In this document: positions 47,137-60,004 of the stretch, in pieces | Numbering within the stretch: the first letter of the stretch is position 1 | How the letters are laid out: the number at the start of each line of letters is the position of its first letter | NCBI GenBank assembly: GCA_005406025.1 | Contig: BGZK01000101.1 | Span: 62,001 to 126,000, forward strand | Source: Eumeta japonica | Lineage: Eukaryota > Arthropoda > Insecta > Lepidoptera > Psychidae | DNA length: 64,000 nucleotides | Reading direction: 5' to 3' | The notes under the pieces: model-generated | Databases searched by the model: none | What the model was told of the DNA's origin: nothing | What the model saw: only the letters and a program-made list of their open reading frames with translations | Program-made: the position numbers and the translations under genes

Positions 47137-48689
47137 TTAAATCAATCAAATCAAATACTAATCAAAATCAATACAGTAGATTTTAAGTCATCTAAATGTT
47201 TTTTCGCATACTAAATATTACACTAATCCATTGAACAATTCCAAAATCCAATCAACTAACTGGGTTTTCTAAAAAAATTACGTTAAACCATATTCTGACC
47301 GCTCACATTAGCAAGAGGTATCGGTGGAAGAAAATTAACCTTTTAGTACAATTTAGTAAATATTTTACATTTATGTTCAGTAGATTTGAAAAGTTCTTAA
47401 AGATCAATTAAGTTTATAAAAAAAAAATCGTATTTATATTTAAGGAAAGTGTGTATTATCCTTAAACAATCAATCTTTAGATAGTAAGAAATATTAAACA
47501 AAATAACATGTCGTGTGTACAATATTTTTTAGGCCATTAATTAATGTACTAAAATTTAGCAAATGAATCAACTGCCGACTGACATATTATTATTTTCTAA
47601 TAGATCAAAAACACGTAATTATAAAATAAATAAACAATAATTATAAGAAACATTTTTTTCCAAAGATTACATCTAAACGAAATGGTTATATAATAATAAT
47701 TTCGGTGGACGAAATACGTATTTTTTTGCATACATTAAAGAAATATTAAATTAATAATCTCTTAAATCTTCTTAAGTGCTCAAAAAAACTTTGAGGGCCG
47801 CAAAATCCATTTAAAACGATCAATTTAATTAAAGGAAGGATGGACCGAAGAAAAATTTTCGGAAACGAATTCTTCCTAAACAAAAAAATCGATCTATTTA
47901 TATTCGGAAAACCGGCGGACATTTATTTGCTTTTTTTTTATACTTGTTGGAAATTATACTTATGCCATTATTAGTTTTGTTTGAACTATAAAATAACGGG
48001 AAATTTTAGGATCGACCCACAGAGTCAAACGTTTTGCAGATTTTTTATTGCTGTCTCTAACTCCTATCGAGTACTAGAACAGGTTTAGCGACGGTCTTTT
48101 ATGTATTTCTGAGATCCCTCATATTTTGAAATTACATTGTGTTATTGTAACACGGATTCAAATATTAAATCCATGCTTACGTAACATACCCATGTCGGTA
48201 TGAAAATAAAAAAAATGTTTGTTTTTTTGCATTTAATACGGAGAAATATTTGGATAGGCACAGCTTACGAACGCGAAATACGGTGTAATTGTTTATTCAT
48301 CAACAAGTACTACCGCGCTAGGTCCGGGGTGACTGGCTCGCGAGCGCCTGCCAGTAAAAAAAAAAGAAAACAATGGAAGTGGGATTATAATTAATATAAT
48401 CATACACAAGCGTAAAAAAACAAGAACAATAGGTGGCGGGATTGAACGCAGCTAATCTAGGTTGGCAATGTGGAATGGGTGACGGTGATGGGCGATACAG
48501 GAATCAAATGTAAAAAGAAAAAAAGGTAGTAAGCAAAATTCTATAGTTGTACGCAGAAATATGCAGACTAGTGGGACGAGAAGAAATAAGAGAGATTAAA
48601 ATTACTAGATAATTAATTTACAACCCACGACGACATTCCAATAGCGCATACATGCGTTATGAAATGCAAACAGGTTGTCCACCTTTCAA
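47137..48689. other. AT-rich stretch, nothing recognised
   Basis: AT-rich; a less AT-rich patch lies at 48300-48345. Frame 48200-48394 (+) is unrecognised. Confidence 0.5.
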
Positions 48690-48925
48690 ACTTAAAGTAG
48701 CGGCGGTCGGCTTTGAGGGGCGGAGGGCGGCGGTGAGAAGCTAGGAGGGGTCGAGGGGGTGAGGCGTTGGCTGCCACTCGCAGACGCGCGCAGGGCGAGT
48801 CATAAATACTAAACCGCGGCGAGACCACCCCACTCGCGCTTTCATACTGCACTCTCATTACGAATTTTCTTTCCGGAAGTAGGTCGGCATAGTGTGTTGC
48901 CCGACGTCAATGTGGGTAGAGTGCT
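48690..48925 (+). promoter_or_regulatory. GC-rich island with TATA-like box, possible promoter
   Basis: A strongly GC-rich block (ggcggagggcggcggtgaga near 48718) leads into cataaatact (ataaata at 48802-48808). Arthropod initiator-like TCATAC and TCATTA follow at 48842 and 48855, 40-53 bp downstream and somewhat farther than usual. An 81-codon minus frame overlaps but matches nothing. A + strand core promoter is one reading; a non-coding element is another. Confidence 0.25.
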
Positions 48926-49075
48926 GCCGCTTTTTTAAAATTAATAAGTTAATTTACCCACGGTTCGTGGTGATGCGTTTTTTTTTTTTTAATATACCCT
49001 CTTAACTAAGTTTTAATTCGAAGCTGCTATCTGTTCGCTGAAGTGTTACCGAGTGAACAAACGATACGGACTAGA

Positions 49076-49562
49076 GAAAAAAAATTGGTGAAACCAAATG
49101 TGCATGCCTTAAGCACTTGTACCATAAGTATGTTATTGAAATTAGAAGTTTACGATAACATATGAGCTTTTCACCAAAAATCCTCTTTTTTTATTTTTGA
49201 TTTTCAAATAGTTTTATAGTAAACTTGAATCGAAAAAAATATAAGTAATTCATAATTATTAAACATGATAATGCGAAATAAAGAACTTCACGCTCATTCT
49301 CAACCTCTATTTTAGATATTTAGGCAAAATGGCGGATCAAAACGTGAATAACTGCCAGTTAAAAAAATCAATTACAGCTAATCGGCACTATATCAAGCTG
49401 TGATTTTCATTACAGTTATTCCCAATCGATTAGTCATGATATTGAAAAAGGAATGAACTTTAAAAGTTAAATAGTTTTTTAGTTATCGTGGTCACACCCA
49501 CAGTGTAGACGAAATTTTCAGCCGACAGTAGAAGCATACCTACGCTCGCGGTTAAGGCATGC
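49076..49562 (-). repeat. Dispersed repeat, copy B (inverted relative to copy A)
   Basis: The reverse complement runs gcatgccttaaccgcgagcg, a taggtatgcttctactgtcg block, ctaaaatagaggttgagaat, gagcgtgaagttctttattt, and ends acatttggtttcacc. This parallels 202-834 closely. The two 38-bp foldback arms of copy A are absent here, though the loop word between them is kept. No coding capacity. Confidence 0.7.
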
Positions 49563-50384
49563 AAAAAAAGAAACTTTTGTTCGGAACCAGAATAAAAGTG
49601 GGAGTGACGATTTGAATTGGACTGTTACACGATCAATTAAATCAAGGGCACTGAAAGGCCCAGAAGTTTCTATGCTGCCAAAGAGAGAAGCATCAAAATA
49701 GCGAAATTCTCTTAGCTGTTATATTCGGAACACGGGCCCGATCAACAAATGGCGACGCATGAAACCTGGGTGGCGTACCAAAGCGAATTCGAACAAGCGC
49801 GTTTTGTGTTTTAAATTTTTTTGTTTTAGACAACAGTCTAAGCCCACAAACAATATCACTGTAAGTAAATTTCTACAGAACAAAAGATTGAACTTATTCG
49901 AAGGATAGGGCATAAATTTTTCTAACATTGATCCACGGTTAACATCTTTTTTTGTAGTAAAAACTGAATACGGTGTACGTAATATTGTAGTAGTTATCAA
50001 TGAATTTCGAAGAGTTATTTTCGAGAAGTTCAGTTTGAATGCAAAATTAATGACATGACAGATAGACCCGGGGTATATTCGTGAACGACTAAAAGTATCC
50101 ATTTTACAAAATATGAGCACAAATTTAGTACCAGCCGATTATTATCATTGAAGAGTTTCATTGTTGCGAAAATTCGGATTTTCATGAAACCTATCCGAAA
50201 ACAGCAAACATTTTACCAAATACAATCAAACCAAATTCGTCCAAATTCTGTTCATTGTATTTCACGCAATATCTAAAAAAGCGACTGAAAATAGTACATT
50301 CCTAAGATATTAAGAAATCGCACAGCTATATATAGGCAATAACCTTATGTAATTTCACAGTATCTATTCGGTGAAACACTCGGC
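49563..50384. other. AT-rich stretch; unassigned long minus frame
   Basis: A 133-codon frame on the minus strand (49719-50120) is the longest here after the 179-codon one near the left edge. Its peptide has no motif I recognise and its composition is only mildly different from the background. Not called a gene. Confidence 0.35.
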
Positions 50385-50600
50385 CACTACGTAGAAGCGA
50401 ATTGGACACCGCCCGAAGTTATTGGACAGAACCGAAAGTGACCACTCACTTGTCCGAAGTAGCAGCCGGGTCAGCGAGAGGCGATTGACTTTTCACATTG
50501 GCAGGGCGCGGGCGTCGCGCGATACGCAAGAAGGCGGCCGAAAGAACTGTTCGTTTCTCTTTTTGCGGTTCGAAACATCACTTGGCATACAAAATGTAAC
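50385..50600. other. GC-rich island
   Basis: Contains ggcagggcgcgggcgtcgcg and aagaaggcggccgaaagaac. Short overlapping frames on both strands are unrecognised. Candidate non-coding element. Confidence 0.3.
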
Positions 50601-50939
50601 GTCGTAATTCTTAAAGGAAGCAAGAACAAATTCAAAGCTGTAGAAATTAAGTGCACAATATTTCATTGTACACAAGATTGATTTAATTGTACGCACACGT
50701 GATTCAGGACATGAGATTATTATTTTATCGGAGTGTATTATTGAATATAGTTTGAAGGCTGATATATTTACCTGTCTGGTAAGCACAAATGGATGATCAA
50801 TTCTCAATAGCCAATAATGGCGGCGACTCGACAATAATTGTAGAAGGAGAAAGAGGGTTGATAAAGCAATTGTAATAACAATAGGTTACTTCGAGCGGCG
50901 AGTTTCACAACTCGTTTAGTTATTAGCAGCTTCCGCTAT
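50601..50939. other. AT-rich stretch, nothing recognised
   Basis: The 113-codon minus frame (50493-50834) has no recognisable motif. Confidence 0.45.
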
Positions 50940-51145
50940 TTTTTTTTCGGAGGAGTGGAAGTTCCAGTGGCCCACTGCCCTCTTCCTTTCATCGTACCTA
51001 TCTCCTTCAACTAGATATTCTGTTCATTCCCAAGAGGCCGGCATTGCAATGGTGACTCTAGGTTACGAGTGTACATGGACGGCGGTGACCATTCACTCTC
51101 TGATGGCTCGCCTGCATGCTCGCCCCCCTCGAAAATGCTATATAT
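50940..51145 (+). mobile_element. Lepidopteran non-LTR element 3' end
   Basis: cagtggcccactgccctctt, then gaggccggcattgcaatgg, gactctaggttacgagtgta and ggcggtgaccattcactctc are in the order seen in a widespread moth and butterfly retroelement 3' region. No protein is readable. Element 5' truncated. Confidence 0.6.
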
Positions 51146-52059
51146 GAAAAAATATTTCTTTGAACATAATTTTGTGTCTTAACAGCTCTGAAACAAGATC
51201 TATCACGGAGCTTAATATTAAACAATAATAAATTCAATAGTTATCACATCTCGTGGAGTCACTTCTCCACCATGGTTTTCGTGATTTTTTTTAATTCGCA
51301 AAAGCAAAGGATTAAACGATATTAAAAACGCTCGAAATAGATGTTTTCTCATTTTCCTTTTTTTTAAGATTCATAGTACCATACAACAATTATTATTTGA
51401 AAAAAAGGTTTGTTACTTTTAATCAAAACGAAATACAAGCCTATATAAATGACACTACGACATCTCGTTCAGAAGATTGTACTCAATTATAATTTAATAA
51501 TTATTAATTTACTACGGAAATTTTGATTACTTTATAAAACACTGATTTTAATTTGAGATGTTACAACGAAACAATCTCTTTTCTTTTGGAACTTTAAGAG
51601 ATTCCGTAATAGATGCTATTGCTGTTATTTATGTTCATAACACATAAAATAACATCGTATGTATATGCATAGAGTATATGCGAACCCAGGCCTGAGCACG
51701 TCAAATTGGAGAACTATTAAAGTTTGCCTCCTCATCGATGTGGTGACACAGTCCGGGACGGCGACTTTATGTGTTTTGATTTAAGTAGAAAACTCATTGG
51801 TTAAAACTCTAGTAATCAGGGGACAGATCCATTGCCTTCTGCCAGAACTAACGGTAACCACTCGGTTACTACAGTTTCATACGAAAGAATCACAGTCTCG
51901 TCTTATTCACATTATTTAATAGAAACGGAAATGTGGATAATAGACAACATAAAAAGGAAAAATAGGAAGAAACCATTCAACGTCATATATGATTGTATTC
52001 GCATATCCAAAAATATTTGACGCTTGGTATTCGGGCCACACACATTACGCGATTTTTGC
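51146..52059. other. AT-rich stretch, nothing recognised
   Basis: AT-rich. Frame 51832-52020 (+) is unrecognised. Confidence 0.5.
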
Positions 52060-52415
52060 ATAACATGGATGGAGTGTCGGTAGGAGCGGTATGGTCTGAA
52101 TGAAGATGTAGTGACTAAAGTAGAAGAAACTATACTGAAGTGGTTTCACCATCTGGAGAGTTTGAATGAAATTAGACTGACAAAATAGATAACAGAGCGA
52201 ATGTGTGTAAGGTAAAGGACGACAAGGATCGCGCTAGAAAATTACATGCAGGTGACATTGGCGTCTTATTAAAGAGGGTTTAATTTTTAGCACCCGAAAT
52301 CAAATGAAGCAAAACAAATATGCAAAGATATTAGCTATGTGGAAATCTAAAATTCCTGCCCAGCTTTCTGGGAAATAGGCGTGAGTTCATATTACTATTA
52401 TATTATGCTTTTATT
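52060..52415 (+). pseudogene. LINE endonuclease/reverse transcriptase, C-terminal remnant
   Basis: From 52087 the + strand reads RYGLNEDVVTKVEETILKWF, then HHLESLNEIRLTK and a stop. Further on, after frame changes, come IFSTRNQ and EAKQICKDISY. These segments, in this order, form the C-terminal tail of lepidopteran endonuclease-reverse transcriptase proteins of non-LTR elements (usual consensus near GMLRWFGHLERM). The 3' end tgggaaataggcgtgagttc also fits. The catalytic domains are missing and frames are broken: a 5'-truncated dead copy. Confidence 0.75.
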
Positions 52416-53989
52416 TCTGGTCGTGTTGATCATTAATATATGTATTGATTTAATCTAGATCTATTTTCTTACGTAAAAAAATCATATGACGCAATGCTAT
52501 AGTTGGTGTCTCATATTAATCAACATGTGAAGGTCAAATTTTAATACTAATTATTATATGTACCGTTAAAAACAAAACAAAAAGAATTCAAATGTTTTTT
52601 TTTATTTTTCTAATAGCCTTTTATTCTAAGAGAATTATAAGTAATTTATTATTTCCCGGACGCCATAAAAGCTCCAGCCACACGCTTTCGGGTCTCAGCG
52701 CCGAGCGTCTGAGCAGGATCCGTTTCGCTACATAACTTTTTGCCAACCCGAGATCCTGAGTAAGATGTAGGTGTGTTGATGTAATTCACCTCTTTTCAGG
52801 GTTTCCTGTGACTCAAAAGGAACCCTTATAATTCGGTCTAGTACACGAGTTTGTACCTAAATCTTGGCGAGTTAACATGCCACTTTGAACGACAAAGTCA
52901 TTGTGTAATTTATCAGAGGCAATGCAAAACGTGAAAGAGGTCAATTTATGTAAACTACATTTGGAATACGTTTTTTTTTTTTGGATTGTCGTTGCTTTTC
53001 TACTCTTTTTATGTAGATCTACGTGGGAAATAAACGCAGAAATATCAAAGCGTTGATATAAAATATAGAAATTTTGTCTAGTGCTTGAATTCCGTTGTCA
53101 ATATCTTAATACTGAAAATGTAGTATAAAAGGCAGTCCCAACCGACCTGAGAAAAATAGAATTTATAATTGTTTATCTATTAAATTACAAAAACAAAATG
53201 TAATGTAACATTTCAAAGGACTGTTAATTTATTCCTCTCAGCGTGGCGATCACGAGAAAGCGGCTTAACGGTGACCGCTGCAAAAGTACGACTCTTTAAA
53301 AATGTTTTATCCGTGGATGCATAGTACTATTGTTTACCATCTACTATATTCTATAAATTACACTGCAGACGATGTCACGGATAACTGTCGAAATATGACA
53401 AACTTTGAATTAAAAGAAAATGAAGACATATTTGTACTACGTTCATTCATTAGTTTCTGATAGAGACCTGAAACAGATTTCTCCGTCGTTTTATATCTAG
53501 GTCGAGCGTTATACGTGACTAATTTTAAGACCCGTTTGAAAATGTTGAAAATGTCAGGTACGTTGGAATTGAAGTCTCTAATATGTGTTTGGATTATATT
53601 CAATACGGTACTTTAAATAGATATAAGTGTCTTATGCTGTGCTTATTGAAAGAATAACTGCTAGTCCTATTTATACACTTTAAATTAAATTTTTAACCAA
53701 AAAGCTAGATTTTGCTATAGTTACTGTATTAACCTTTCAGAAGTCATATTTAAGGTAATGAATTATATATGAGTATATATGACTTCTACAGGGATCAATT
53801 TTTGGACGGAATAAAATTGACCGGCGAAGGATAAAGATATCAAGAATTAAATCGTCAAATGAACTGTGGGATATCATCCATTCATTTGCCGACTTTGTTC
53901 AGGAATACCATCAGCACTGTTTCTGAACTGGTTCCTATTTACTTTGTCAAGAACAATTTGGGTACTCAGTACACCTTAAAAGAGGTCTA
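52416..53989. other. AT-rich stretch with a small repeat piece
   Basis: At 52797-52840 gggtttcctgtgactcaaaa followed by ggaacccttata resembles the start of the ggttctgtac family (8292 copy), suggesting a 50-bp fragment. The 81-codon minus frame at 53358-53603 is unrecognised. Confidence 0.4.
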
Positions 53990-54210
53990 CATAAAAATAT
54001 TGAAGGCCCATCAGATGCAGCGGTACATTTAAATTTGTTTTCCAAAAAAACTTTCGGTTTTTGCATACGCCTTCGTGACAATCGATTCCGATATATTCAA
54101 ATCTCTACTTAATTCGAATTGAACCAAAATATGAGCTTTGACAACGCACATTTACTGCATTTGTAATGGTATCGGGTCGTTCCAGCGACTTTAAACATCG
54201 GATCACGTAA
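53990..54210 (-). pseudogene. Possible Tc1/mariner-type DNA-binding region remnant
   Basis: On the minus strand RPDTITNAVNVRCQ is followed, after a frame shift, by FELSRDLNISESIVTKAYAK. This resembles the linker and second helix-turn-helix of Tc1/mariner transposases (pattern RxMARDLNIS...SVxR). No catalytic motif could be read downstream, so the call is tentative. Confidence 0.35.
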
Positions 54211-55455
54211 ATTTTTCTAACAATTTCAGATACATAGGCCTACTCAGAACTGCTACGTTACACGTTCTGCTTATATTATATAATGTTCGATGAAATTCAG
54301 CCCCCGGTACATAGCTATTTCCTTTTCATGTCTTAGAACTTGTTTGTGAGACATTCCGCGAGGTCCAAGTAATTCGAGAAGTCGCCGCGAAACCGAGGCG
54401 TACGTGCCTTTGTCGACTTAAAGCTTCTTCTACGTTTGACGAAAAACAACGGTTATCGGAACTTTTTGTGCTTCTCCCCACGAAACTTCGTGATTTATAA
54501 AAACCTACAAGAAAATGATCTGCCTATGTTCCGTAAGCTTTAGATTTTTTTTTTTGAAACTTTTATTAGTATAAGTAACCGTAGTAAATAAGATTCAGAT
54601 AGTAGGGTTCCAAAGAGATTGATCAATGGCTAAAATGACGCAACACAGAATGGCCTTTTAACTTTTGTTTGTACTTATATTTTGTGTAACATTTTTTTTT
54701 GATTTTAGTATTTTGAAAGGAATTTTAGTGAATCCTACCGCTTTTAAATTTCAACGTCTTTATTTCAGTCACCTTCCGTACAGTTAGCTTTTTGGGGCAG
54801 TGAGGCGTACGGAGCGAGGTCCTTGATGAATTTAAATTCTCGATGAAGGATTTCGATCCTTATTCAGGAATTTAGGTACTATAAAACTCAGGCATACTGG
54901 AGGTGACGTATCTTTTGGGCCTCATCTGTTACAAACCCATCTGTGGCCATCCAACGCGGTAGTGCCGATAATATAATGGGGAGTTTTGGATTGGGCCAGA
55001 ATCGAAGAGGCACATGCGTAACATGGTTTCAATAATTTTTATTTTATTTATAAGTAATTTTTTTCCTTCTTTTTAACTAAGTCGTTCACTTAATAATTAT
55101 TGTATAACTGGGATATTATTGGTATGTTGATTTTAGTTGGTATAATTTTCTGTTTAGTCTTTGTTAGTTTTCTATTTTAACATTTTAGCCATTCTTGTAA
55201 ATATGTTATTTTAAAATTAAAAAAATAAGGGTAAAATATAGTGCATAAGCCCATTCTAAAAATAGACAAATTATGGGAATCATACTTTGTCCAATTTTTC
55301 TTAATGTTCTTTTTTATTATTATTTTTAATTCGGTCGTTTAAAAAAATCTAGTTTCATGAACGCTACAACTTAATGACCTAGGTTGTACTCAGTAACACT
55401 AACAATTAAATGTAAGTAGATATTAATTAATAATTTATATAATTAAAGAAAGGCT
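54211..55455. other. Mostly AT-rich, nothing firm
   Basis: A balanced patch at 54340-54500 may belong to the transposon remnant just left of it. The rest is AT-rich and unassigned. Confidence 0.4.
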
Positions 55456-55795
55456 AAAACCCGGCTAAGCGCAAGTCGGACCTGCACACGAAGGGTTCCA
55501 TGCCACCGTACAATATTTAACAGTAAATATTTTTAACACATTTTTATCAAACAACAGGAACAAAATTATTATTGAGATGGCACAAAAACACCCAAGAAAA
55601 CAAGTTTCTTGTACGTTTTTTACTTTTGATTGTAATAGCGGTTATAATAATGCAAACTCGCTGAAAATTCCAAGTCCGATTCGAAAGATACATATCTGTG
55701 ACAGACGGATGGACAAACGGATCGACAGACGGACGAGCTTTATTAATAGGATACTATTGGCACCATTTGGATACGAAACCATAAAAAGGACATAA
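55456..55795 (+). repeat. Lepidopteran gccaagtgcgagtc family, full-length-like copy
   Basis: Starts aacccggctaagcgcaagtc, runs to cacgaagggttccatgcc, and has the aaacaagtttcttgtacg and gtgacagacggatggacaaa blocks near its end, then aataggata. This is the classic order of the family. The 72-codon + frame and 68-codon - frame inside are readings of the repeat. Confidence 0.75.
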
Positions 55796-56690
55796 GACAA
55801 GAGCACATGTTGGATATTGAATAATTTAAAATCTGTAGGTCCATACAAAATTTAAATTGTTATCTCTCGTTTAAAAAAAAGAAATAAACAATAATTAATA
55901 AAACGTATTTTCATGAATATGAAAATAGGTATGAATACATCAACATCAATAGGAAATTTTTTGGTAAATGTATTTATGCAGCCATCAAAAAAAAAGTTGT
56001 CACTCAACAAATACAAGGCTGCGACATTCAGTGCAAATGTGTGCAATAGCGATGGAGTCGCACGGCCGGTGTCGTGGGAGAACGATTCGGGTACGGTAAA
56101 GAATAAAAATCAATTAAGTATTAAAAACAGAGATGTAATACTTGAATCGGTACAATCAAACGTGAGTAAATTTAATGTTAATAAACAACACAATAAAGGA
56201 AGTGAGCAAAAACTACAGTGTGTGTATTTATTTATGCGCGTGAGAGGGCGCATTTATTTAGCGTAATTAGAAAATTGTTTTTCAATTACGTGCAAATAAT
56301 TAACTACAATAAAATAATAAGGGGACTGGAGTGGAATAGTCAATACGGTCGATAAAGTTTAATTGAAATTTGAAAGATGAAACAAATTAATATTTATTTT
56401 CCTATACAAAGTGTAATAACAATTTTATCTTTTTAATCGAAATCACAAAAAAAATATGAACGTTAATACAAAATGTTATTGTGTAAGCGCCGGGGCAGCC
56501 CTGAGTACTAATCAGTTTGGGGGTCACCTGGATCTCGACGACTCTGCTTGTTCTGCGTCTCAAGTGTCAGATGTTCCGGGCCGTGATCGTTTAGTGGCAC
56601 TATTTTTAATTGTTCACTCCCGCAAATTATATATTTTCTATATAATAGGTAGATCGATCCCACGCCGGCCCGCGTAATTTGGTTGTCAGT
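55796..56690. promoter_or_regulatory. Two balanced islands (56030-56280 and 56480-56690)
   Basis: The first has gtcgcacggccggtgtcgtg, then a tail with gcgtgagagggcgcatttat and gcgtaattag. A 117-codon + frame (55913-56266) covers it; the peptide is Lys/Asn/Ser-rich and unrecognised. The second has gcgccggggcagccctgagt and ggtcacctggatctcgacga. Both look like candidate non-coding elements; an exon cannot be excluded for the first. Confidence 0.3.
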
Positions 56691-59309
56691 TGATGCAACA
56701 CCTTGAGTTTTTTCATCAAAACTATATAAAATAATGCTTCGTAAACATTTTGATTCTATCATATTCTATAAATTAGTTCAATTAAACTTTATCATGAAGA
56801 TAAATGCCTATTGTACTTGTTCTTTAATAACAAACTAGACTAAATGGTCTAAGCGTTTTACAATCAATCGCGTGTATTACATTACTCGACATGGCCTTAG
56901 GACTTGTAAGTTACAGTATAAGTTAAAGTGAAAGATTTAAAATCATTATTAATTGAATAATATTAAATTCTTATAATCATAATCGTCACCTAGTGACAAA
57001 CCTTATTGGTAAATCAGTTATTATTGGTCAGAAGATGCTAACTAAACGAATGAACAATTTCATACTGTAGTTTCATCGTGTTATCCCAATAATAATTCAC
57101 TCATAATTTTTCCATAACGCCGCAAAATAAGTATAACTTCAAAATTACTTCAACTTCAAACTATAACTTCAAAAAAAAAGTGCATTTACTGTATTATTAA
57201 TATTCATGTAGTATATTTACAGCGTTATTGTTTTAGCGATACGAAGCTTTCAATAATAGTTACGAAACTTTACGTGCAACTTCGCCACAAAGGGCGTCGG
57301 CGCGCTTGTCTACGGAATATAGAGTTTCGGAGGTCCAAACTATACCTAACCTGAAATAATGTATATTCTATTATATCAATATTAACTATTTATTGGTAAT
57401 TAAGCATTGTGTTCATGTCCGGTAAATACACAATTCGAAATAGGTTCACGGGAATTCGGACATTATTTATTAGTGGTTCGTTAAGAGTATGATGAGTAAG
57501 ATGAAAAGTAAGAATCTTTTTTTGATACACCGGACCGTATAAACAAATGTACCCTCAGTCTGGTGCAATTTCACAATAATCGAGTTTTAACCTACTTAAA
57601 AAATTACCCTATATGCTCGATCATGATCGATTTCCTTCTAAAAGTTTAGTTTCAAACGTGAACCCTTTTGGAAGTGATAAATGAAAAATGGGCAATCCAT
57701 AGCGATATCAAGCCATGGGTTTGGGGAAGACTGCTAGGCTACAACTAGAATATCTTGTATGATGGACCAACTCTGAACCGACCGCTGTAACTAAATTCAT
57801 TGAATTCATTAAAATCAATCTGACCGCTGCAAAGATTGAGATATTGTTATCATAATTCAAAAATATCACTATAAAATGTAATTCGTCAATATCCACGTTG
57901 TGTCCAAGAACAGTCTGGCCTTAGACAGAATTATATTGTCGTAGTTTTCCTTCCTTTTTTTAATCTAATTATGTCTGAAATGTAAAATACTCATTCACAA
58001 CTAAAAATTACTATAGCATCACATTGGTTGATGGCTCCGCTAGAATAGATTTAAGGTCGATTACCCATTTTTTTTTATCACGATTCTATCCTATTTTGCA
58101 TCCAGCTCTCAGTAGTCCTGTAGTTCTGCTCTCAATTACTATACCCATTACGCCATTCCTCAGTTCAGTGGAGGTTCAAAGTTCATTCTCATCCCCCTCT
58201 TGAGTATTACGTGCCAGCAAAGCCAGACGATATACTTGATCTAAAGAAGTAGTTAATAAAAGAGAGATTTTAATAATGGTAAAAACCTACGCGAATGGGC
58301 GAAGCTAATCGAAACGTCTGATGTATTCCTCCACTACAAAATTCAAATTTGTGGTGAATTTATAATTGAAACTCGACATCCATTCTATATTCACACGCGT
58401 GTAGCCCCGGGCGAAGGATGTGTAAAATGAAAAATAAATTAGTTTTGATATTTACAAAGGTCATATCAAAACTATCTGTTGGGCAAAATTTGTTGGAATT
58501 GAGTGAGCAATTTAGAGAGAGAACAAAGATAAATTCACAAACTTTCACTTTTCTAATGTGTAGTTTGTAACTCATTTACGAAACCGACAATACTAAATAA
58601 GTAGGCAAGTTTTATTAAACATCCGTTTGAAACATAACTTATGTCATAAACGAATTCAAAACTAATAATTTATTCAGATTTATTTCACATTTTCGTGACT
58701 TCCAAAATTCTGCACTACGCAAAAAATCATATTCGTTTATTATATCTTCACGAACTCAGAAAATGTCGTATCTGTGAAACTTAATGATGGTGCGATTTGT
58801 TTACAAAATGAAACAACACGCCACATAACTAATAGACTCATCGAGATGGGTCTTAAAGATTGTCACTTAAATGGTATTGTTTACCTTCAGAAAATGGAGA
58901 TAGCGCGATAAAGTAATGATCATTAGCTGTTTAACAAAGTAACTCCAATGGTAGTCCATTATGAGAACACTATAGATATCTGAACAAAAAGAATTAAAAT
59001 TTAAAATTTGTGTCTATGAAAATATATTGTACGGGTTCTGCATTTAAAAATAAAGAAAAATACGTATGTTACGACCTTTACATCCTGTCCCAATGTCTCT
59101 CTGTGGGTAGTCAAATATTACACGTGAAACTTTACCCGTTTTTTGGTGTTTGATTGAGCTGAAATTTAGCATACATATGTAAATCGGACGATAGTGCAAT
59201 ATAATATTGTTGTTACAGACAGCCGCACTCTTAGCGATAATATGTAAATAAATGTATTATTTTGACTTGTAAACGGACTTAAATTAAGAATTCTTTTTTG
59301 TTTTATTGT

Positions 59310-59313
<4 letters not shown>
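56691..59313. other. AT-rich stretch, nothing firm
   Basis: AT-rich. A short GC-richer patch is at 57280-57330 (gggcgtcggcgcgcttgtct). Frames at 57708-57896 (-) and 58360-58575 (-) are unrecognised. Confidence 0.5.

Positions 59314-59340
<27 letters not shown>
59314..59340. repeat. (TG)n microsatellite
   Basis: About 13 TG units. Confidence 0.95.
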
Positions 59341-59344
<4 letters not shown>

Positions 59345-59559
59345 TAATTAAATCATTTGAATAGTTGTCTCTATATTACCCGGGTAGGGATTAGTTATTA
59401 GGAATCGTTCATTGTATAATATTCGTCTATTTTACCTGTTTGTATATTTATTGTGTTTTTAGTGGAATATTTTTTGTCTTCTTATTATTGTGTTTTGTCG
59501 TATTTAATTACGAAATAATTGTGATGTGCATATGAGTTTCATATAAAATTGTGCTTTGA

Positions 59560-59950
59560 CGGGGGAGATCAATGCAAGACCGAGAACCGCAGCGGTCGTT
59601 ACAGTACGACCGCGAACCGGTGTACCGAGCGCATGTGGCACTCATGCGTAAAATAAGCAAAGTGCATGGTCACGCCCTCTCGATTATAAAGTATGCAGCT
59701 CACATGTGCAGACGGATGTGCCATCTATAAATTGCAGCGGAATTGGTGTATCCGTCGCAGTTGTACTCCGATCGTCACTTGAGAAGCTCGTATTGCAAAA
59801 AACAAGTCTGAACATCGAAACGCTGTCCATCATTTTGTCCACACGCCGCAAGAATCCGTACTCCGAGGCGACTGTGAAGAAAATCCGAAGTGCGGGCTTA
59901 CGCGGCGGTGCTGAAATCGCCGTTACAATTGTGATAGCGCTAGTTTGACG
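59560..59950 (+). other. GC-balanced island with unrecognised open frame
   Basis: A + strand frame of 80 codons (59706-59948, first codon GTG, stop TGA) lies in a block with balanced base content. About 55% of its third positions are G or C against roughly 35% in the surroundings. The peptide contains SSLEKLVLQKTSLNIETLS, then RRKNPYSEATVKKIRSAGL. The opposite strand is also open (103 codons, 59684-59995). An acceptor-like ccgtcgcag ends near 59760. I recognise no family. It could be an exon, a fragment of an unknown mobile element, or a long chance frame. Confidence 0.3.
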
Positions 59951-60004
59951 ATGAATCCAGTAGGTGACCACAGGAAATTTGTAACAAAATGACACAATTC
60001 CGTC

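Noticed and set aside
49719..50120. 133-codon minus-strand frame
   Set aside because: No motif, no compositional support; kept only as an unassigned frame.
55577..55848. Frames on both strands over 55577-55848
   Set aside because: Inside a known lepidopteran interspersed repeat.
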